A stretch of 7,083 bases of DNA from Actinomycetota bacterium (lineage in GTDB: Bacteria > Actinomycetota > Actinomycetes > Propionibacteriales > Nocardioidaceae). The position numbers and the translations under genes are program-made. The notes under the pieces were generated by a model. The model did not search any database. It was not told the DNA's origin and saw nothing but the letters and a program-made list of their open reading frames with translations. The DNA lies in the NCBI GenBank assembly GCA_009702305.1, contig WLIH01000135.1:1-7083 (forward strand), given 5' to 3'. Below are positions 4,900-7,083 of this stretch, in pieces (positions within the stretch are counted from its first letter, which is position 1; each line of letters starts with the position of its first letter).

Positions 4900-5798
4900 T
4901 GGCAGATCATCGCCACAAGCGGGACACCAATGCCCGCCGGTCGCTTCTCCACCCGCGACCCCGCTCCATCAGTCCCCGCTTCGCCCTCGTCGCCGGACCG
5001 CTCGCGGTCCTGGCCACCACTGCAGCCGTCACCTTCGGCGTGGTCTCGGCGGACCCGGGGGCCGGCGACATCGTCGCCTCGACCAGCCCGGACGCCGGTC
5101 TGGCGGCCGCCGACCTCGGCGAGCGGCGCGAGGTCGTCTCGCGCAGCTCCTCGCGCAGCGCCCTGGAGGACGAGGGCAAGCTCGCGCGGGTGCTCTCGCG
5201 CCAGGCCACCAACGCCGCCCTGCGCCGCGCCGACACCAAGCTGTGGACCACCGCCGCCCTCAACTTGTGGACCGAGCCCGGCGAGGCCGGCCGCCAGGTC
5301 GGCGAGCTCGACGCTGCGCGCAAGGTCCTGGTGACCGGGCGTGAGCTCTTCGGCCGCGTGGAGGTCGTCGTCAAGGGCGAGTCGCGCTGGGTGACCGACG
5401 GCTACCTCTCCGCAGACAAGCCGCTCGCCGCTGCCGCAGGCCTCTCCATGGCCCCGTGCCCCGACCCGAGCGTCGAGAACGGCCTGACCTCGAGCGCCGT
5501 CTACGTCTACCGCTCGGTGTGCGCTGCCTTCCCGCAGATCACGTCGTACGGCGGCTGGGACGCGCACGGCGAGCACTCCTCGGGTCGCGCGCTGGACATC
5601 ATGACCAGCGACGTCGCTCTCGGCACCGCGATCGCCGAGTTCCTGCGCTCCAACGCGGCCGCGCTCAACCTGTACGACATCATCTGGCGCCAGCACATCT
5701 GGACGCCGGTGCGTGCGGGCGAGGGCTGGCGCTACATGTCCTCGCGCGGCTCGGCCACGGCCGACCACTACGACCACGTGCACGTCGCGACGTACTGA
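4899..5798 (+). CDS. Exported SH3b-domain protein with M15-like metallopeptidase-type C-terminus
   Basis: This 299-residue protein has a basic N-terminus (1-27) and one hydrophobic segment (about 28-49) ending VVSA-D, which could be a cleaved signal peptide or an anchor. A charged linker (about 60-112) leads to a bacterial SH3-like domain at about 114-175 (starts KLWTTAALNLW, ends VTDGYLSADKP). Such domains often bind cell wall. The C-terminal domain, about 185-299, has HSSGRALD (His226, Asp233) and ends in DHYDHVHV (His290, His293, His295), closely recalling the HxxGxAxD and HxH zinc ligands of M15 / D-Ala-D-Ala-peptidase folds. Cysteines in MAPCPD and YRSVCAAF may pair. I know this domain from widespread actinobacterial secreted proteins of the ARB-07466/VldE-like C-terminal family. 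A role in peptidoglycan turnover is inference; the usual M15 catalytic Glu before the last His is not evident. The GTG start has AAAGGA at good spacing. Confidence 0.85.
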   Translation: MADHRHKRDTNARRSLLHPRPRSISPRFALVAGPLAVLATTAAVTFGVVSADPGAGDIVASTSPDAGLAAADLGERREVVSRSSSRSALEDEGKLARVLSRQATNAALRRADTKLWTTAALNLWTEPGEAGRQVGELDAARKVLVTGRELFGRVEVVVKGESRWVTDGYLSADKPLAAAAGLSMAPCPDPSVENGLTSSAVYVYRSVCAAFPQITSYGGWDAHGEHSSGRALDIMTSDVALGTAIAEFLRSNAAALNLYDIIWRQHIWTPVRAGEGWRYMSSRGSATADHYDHVHVATY

Positions 5799-5806
5799 CC
5801 GGCCGA

Positions 5807-5831
5807 CCGACGCCTCCGGGCGACGCGTCGG
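5807..5831 (+). terminator. Possible terminator hairpin after the SH3b/M15-like gene
   Basis: CCGACGC (5807-5813) and GCGTCGG (5825-5831) are perfectly complementary 7-bp arms around an 11-nt loop, starting 9 nt after the stop codon. There is no T-tract. It ends 10 bp before the putative dgt -10, so it could also overlap the dgt promoter. Confidence 0.4.
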
Positions 5832-5841
5832 ACGCGCTCAC

Positions 5842-5847
5842 TAGAGT
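5842..5847 (+). promoter_or_regulatory. -10 element of dgt, leaderless type
   Basis: TAGAGT fits the actinobacterial TANNNT -10 and ends 8 nt before the dgt ATG, with no Shine-Dalgarno between. No convincing -35 is visible; GGCGAC at 5819-5824 is the best-spaced candidate and is weak. Confidence 0.4.
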
Positions 5848-5855
5848 CGCCTGCG

Positions 5856-7083
5856 ATGGACTCCTCCGAGCTGTACGACGACGCCGACCGTGAGCGCTGG
5901 GTGCCCGAGCCGCCGAAGCGGGTCGACGCGCCGGTGCGCACGGCGTTCGAGCGCGACCGCGCCCGGGTGGTGCACGCGGCCGCCTCGCGGCGCCTCGCCG
6001 CCAAGACCCAGGTGGTCGGTCCGCAGAGCGACGACTTCGTGCGCAACCGGCTGACCCACAGCCTCGAGGTCGCCCAGGTCGCGCGCGACCTGTCGCGTGC
6101 GCTGGGCAGCCAGCCCGACATCGCCGAGACCGCGGCGCTCGCCCACGACCTCGGCCACCCGCCGTTCGGACACAACGGCGAGCGGGTGCTCGCCGACCTC
6201 AGCGAGAGCTGCGGCGGCTTCGAGGGCAACGCGCAGACGCTGCGGATCCTGACCCGGCTGGAGTCCAAGACCTTCGCCGACGACGGTCGTTCGGTGGGTC
6301 TCAACCTCACGCGCGCGACGCTCGACGCCTGCACGAAGTACCCCTGGCCCCGTGGCGGCGCCGCCGAGCCGGACGGCGTGCACGCCGACGGCTCGGCCCG
6401 CGAGATCTGCAAGTTCGGCGTCTACGAGGACGATCTGCCCGTCTTCGGCTGGCTGCGCACCGGCGCCCCGGCCGGCACGCGACGGTGCCTCGAGGCTCAG
6501 ATCATGGATCTGGCCGACGACGTCGCCTACTCCGTCCACGACATCGAGGACGGCATCGTCGCCGAGCGGGTCGACCTCACCCGCCTCGACACCGCGGCTG
6601 TCTGGGAGACCGTACGGGCGTGGTACGTCCCGACCGCCGACGACGCCACCCTCGACGAGGTGCTGGCCGGGCTGCGGACCCAGGGCAGCTGGCCGACCAC
6701 GTCGTACGACGCCAGCCGGCGCAGCCTCGCCGCCCTGAAGAACCTCACCAGCGACCTGATCGGTCGCTTCTGCGGCGCTGCCCAGTCGGCGACCTTCGCG
6801 GCCTCCGACGGCCCCCTGGCGCGCTACCGCGCCGACCTGGTGGTGCCCGAGACGACCCGCCTGGAGATGGCCGTGCTGAAGGGCGTGGCCGCGCACTACG
6901 TCATGCAGGCCACCGACCGCCTCGAGGCGATGGAGCGCCAGCGTCAGCTGATGGCCGAGCTGGTCGCGCTGCTGGCGCACCGCGGTCCGGACGCGCTGGA
7001 CCGGGCCTACGCCGACGACTGGCGCGCCGCGGCCGACGATGGAGCCCGGCTGCGGGTCGTCGTCGACCAGGTGGCGTCGCTGA
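5856..7083 (+). CDS. dgt: Deoxyguanosine triphosphate triphosphohydrolase (dGTPase), C-terminus cut by window edge
   Basis: This HD-domain metalloenzyme hydrolyses dGTP to deoxyguanosine and triphosphate and helps balance dNTP pools in the cytoplasm. The HD signature is complete: RLTHSLEVAQ with His68, AHDLGHPPFGHNGE with His97-Asp98 and His101/His106, and ADDVAYSVHDIEDG with Asp221/Asp222. The N-terminal FERDRARVVHAAASRRLAAKTQV segment (from residue 31) is typical of the family. The frame is open from ATG 5856 through 409 codons to the window end with no stop; the final bases read ctg-a, so the apparent tga at 7081-7083 is out of frame. Actinobacterial homologues are, as I recall, a little over 420 residues, so only a short tail should be missing. 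The ATG is chosen for its position 8 nt after a TAGAGT -10 and its distance to the conserved core. In mycobacteria dgt is followed by dnaG, which may lie to the right. Confidence 0.95.
   Translation, partial: MDSSELYDDADRERWVPEPPKRVDAPVRTAFERDRARVVHAAASRRLAAKTQVVGPQSDDFVRNRLTHSLEVAQVARDLSRALGSQPDIAETAALAHDLGHPPFGHNGERVLADLSESCGGFEGNAQTLRILTRLESKTFADDGRSVGLNLTRATLDACTKYPWPRGGAAEPDGVHADGSAREICKFGVYEDDLPVFGWLRTGAPAGTRRCLEAQIMDLADDVAYSVHDIEDGIVAERVDLTRLDTAAVWETVRAWYVPTADDATLDEVLAGLRTQGSWPTTSYDASRRSLAALKNLTSDLIGRFCGAAQSATFAASDGPLARYRADLVVPETTRLEMAVLKGVAAHYVMQATDRLEAMERQRQLMAELVALLAHRGPDALDRAYADDWRAAADDGARLRVVVDQVASL

Noticed and set aside
5841..6980. 379-codon open frame on the minus strand opposite dgt
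   Set aside because: It is antisense to all dGTPase HD motifs; composition is that of a shadow frame.
7081..7083. TGA at the very end as the dgt stop codon
   Set aside because: The dgt frame reads ctg at 7080-7082, so this tga is out of frame and the gene continues past the window.

Overview
The window looks like chromosomal DNA of a very GC-rich actinobacterium. A Nocardioides-like member of the Propionibacteriales is my best guess, from codon use and from the look of the proteins; this is inference, since no search was possible. The signs are: GC near 70%, GTG starts, very few TA dinucleotides outside promoter-like sites, and several genes whose -10 element lies 6-8 nt before the start codon (leaderless style). 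The region is mostly core housekeeping. I see no CRISPR array, tRNA, rRNA, insertion sequence or phage gene.

Layout. On the minus strand, 1-906 holds most of a zinc ABC-transporter substrate-binding lipoprotein (ZnuA type); its C-terminus runs off the left edge. The divergent intergenic region 907-1002 carries two Zur-box-like palindromes laid over the znuA promoter, and a separate leaderless promoter for the plus-strand gene. All other genes are on the plus strand: a small ABM-domain protein (1003-1323), glycyl-tRNA synthetase (1378-2775), a DUF4352-like lipoprotein (2786-3526) whose ribosome binding site overlaps the glyS stop codon, tRNA-dihydrouridine synthase (3568-4719), a 179-nt leader rich in inverted repeats (4720-4898), a secreted or anchored SH3b plus M15-like metallopeptidase-type protein (4899-5798), and dGTPase (5856 to the right edge), which lacks only its last residues.

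How the genes relate. ZnuA would capture zinc outside the membrane and is probably repressed by Zur when zinc is sufficient. The neighbouring GlyRS keeps a four-cysteine zinc knuckle, and to my knowledge glyS lies beside zinc genes (zur, smtB or znu) in Mycobacterium and Streptomyces, so this is a known actinobacterial neighbourhood. GlyRS and the dihydrouridine synthase both act on tRNA. The dGTPase controls dNTP pools; in mycobacteria dgt precedes dnaG, so dnaG may lie just to the right.

I found no convincing undescribed system. The leads most worth checking are the paired Zur operators on a leaderless promoter, the leader of the peptidase-like gene (competing hairpins and a repeat pair that could hide its start codon), and the unusual catalytic end of that protein.
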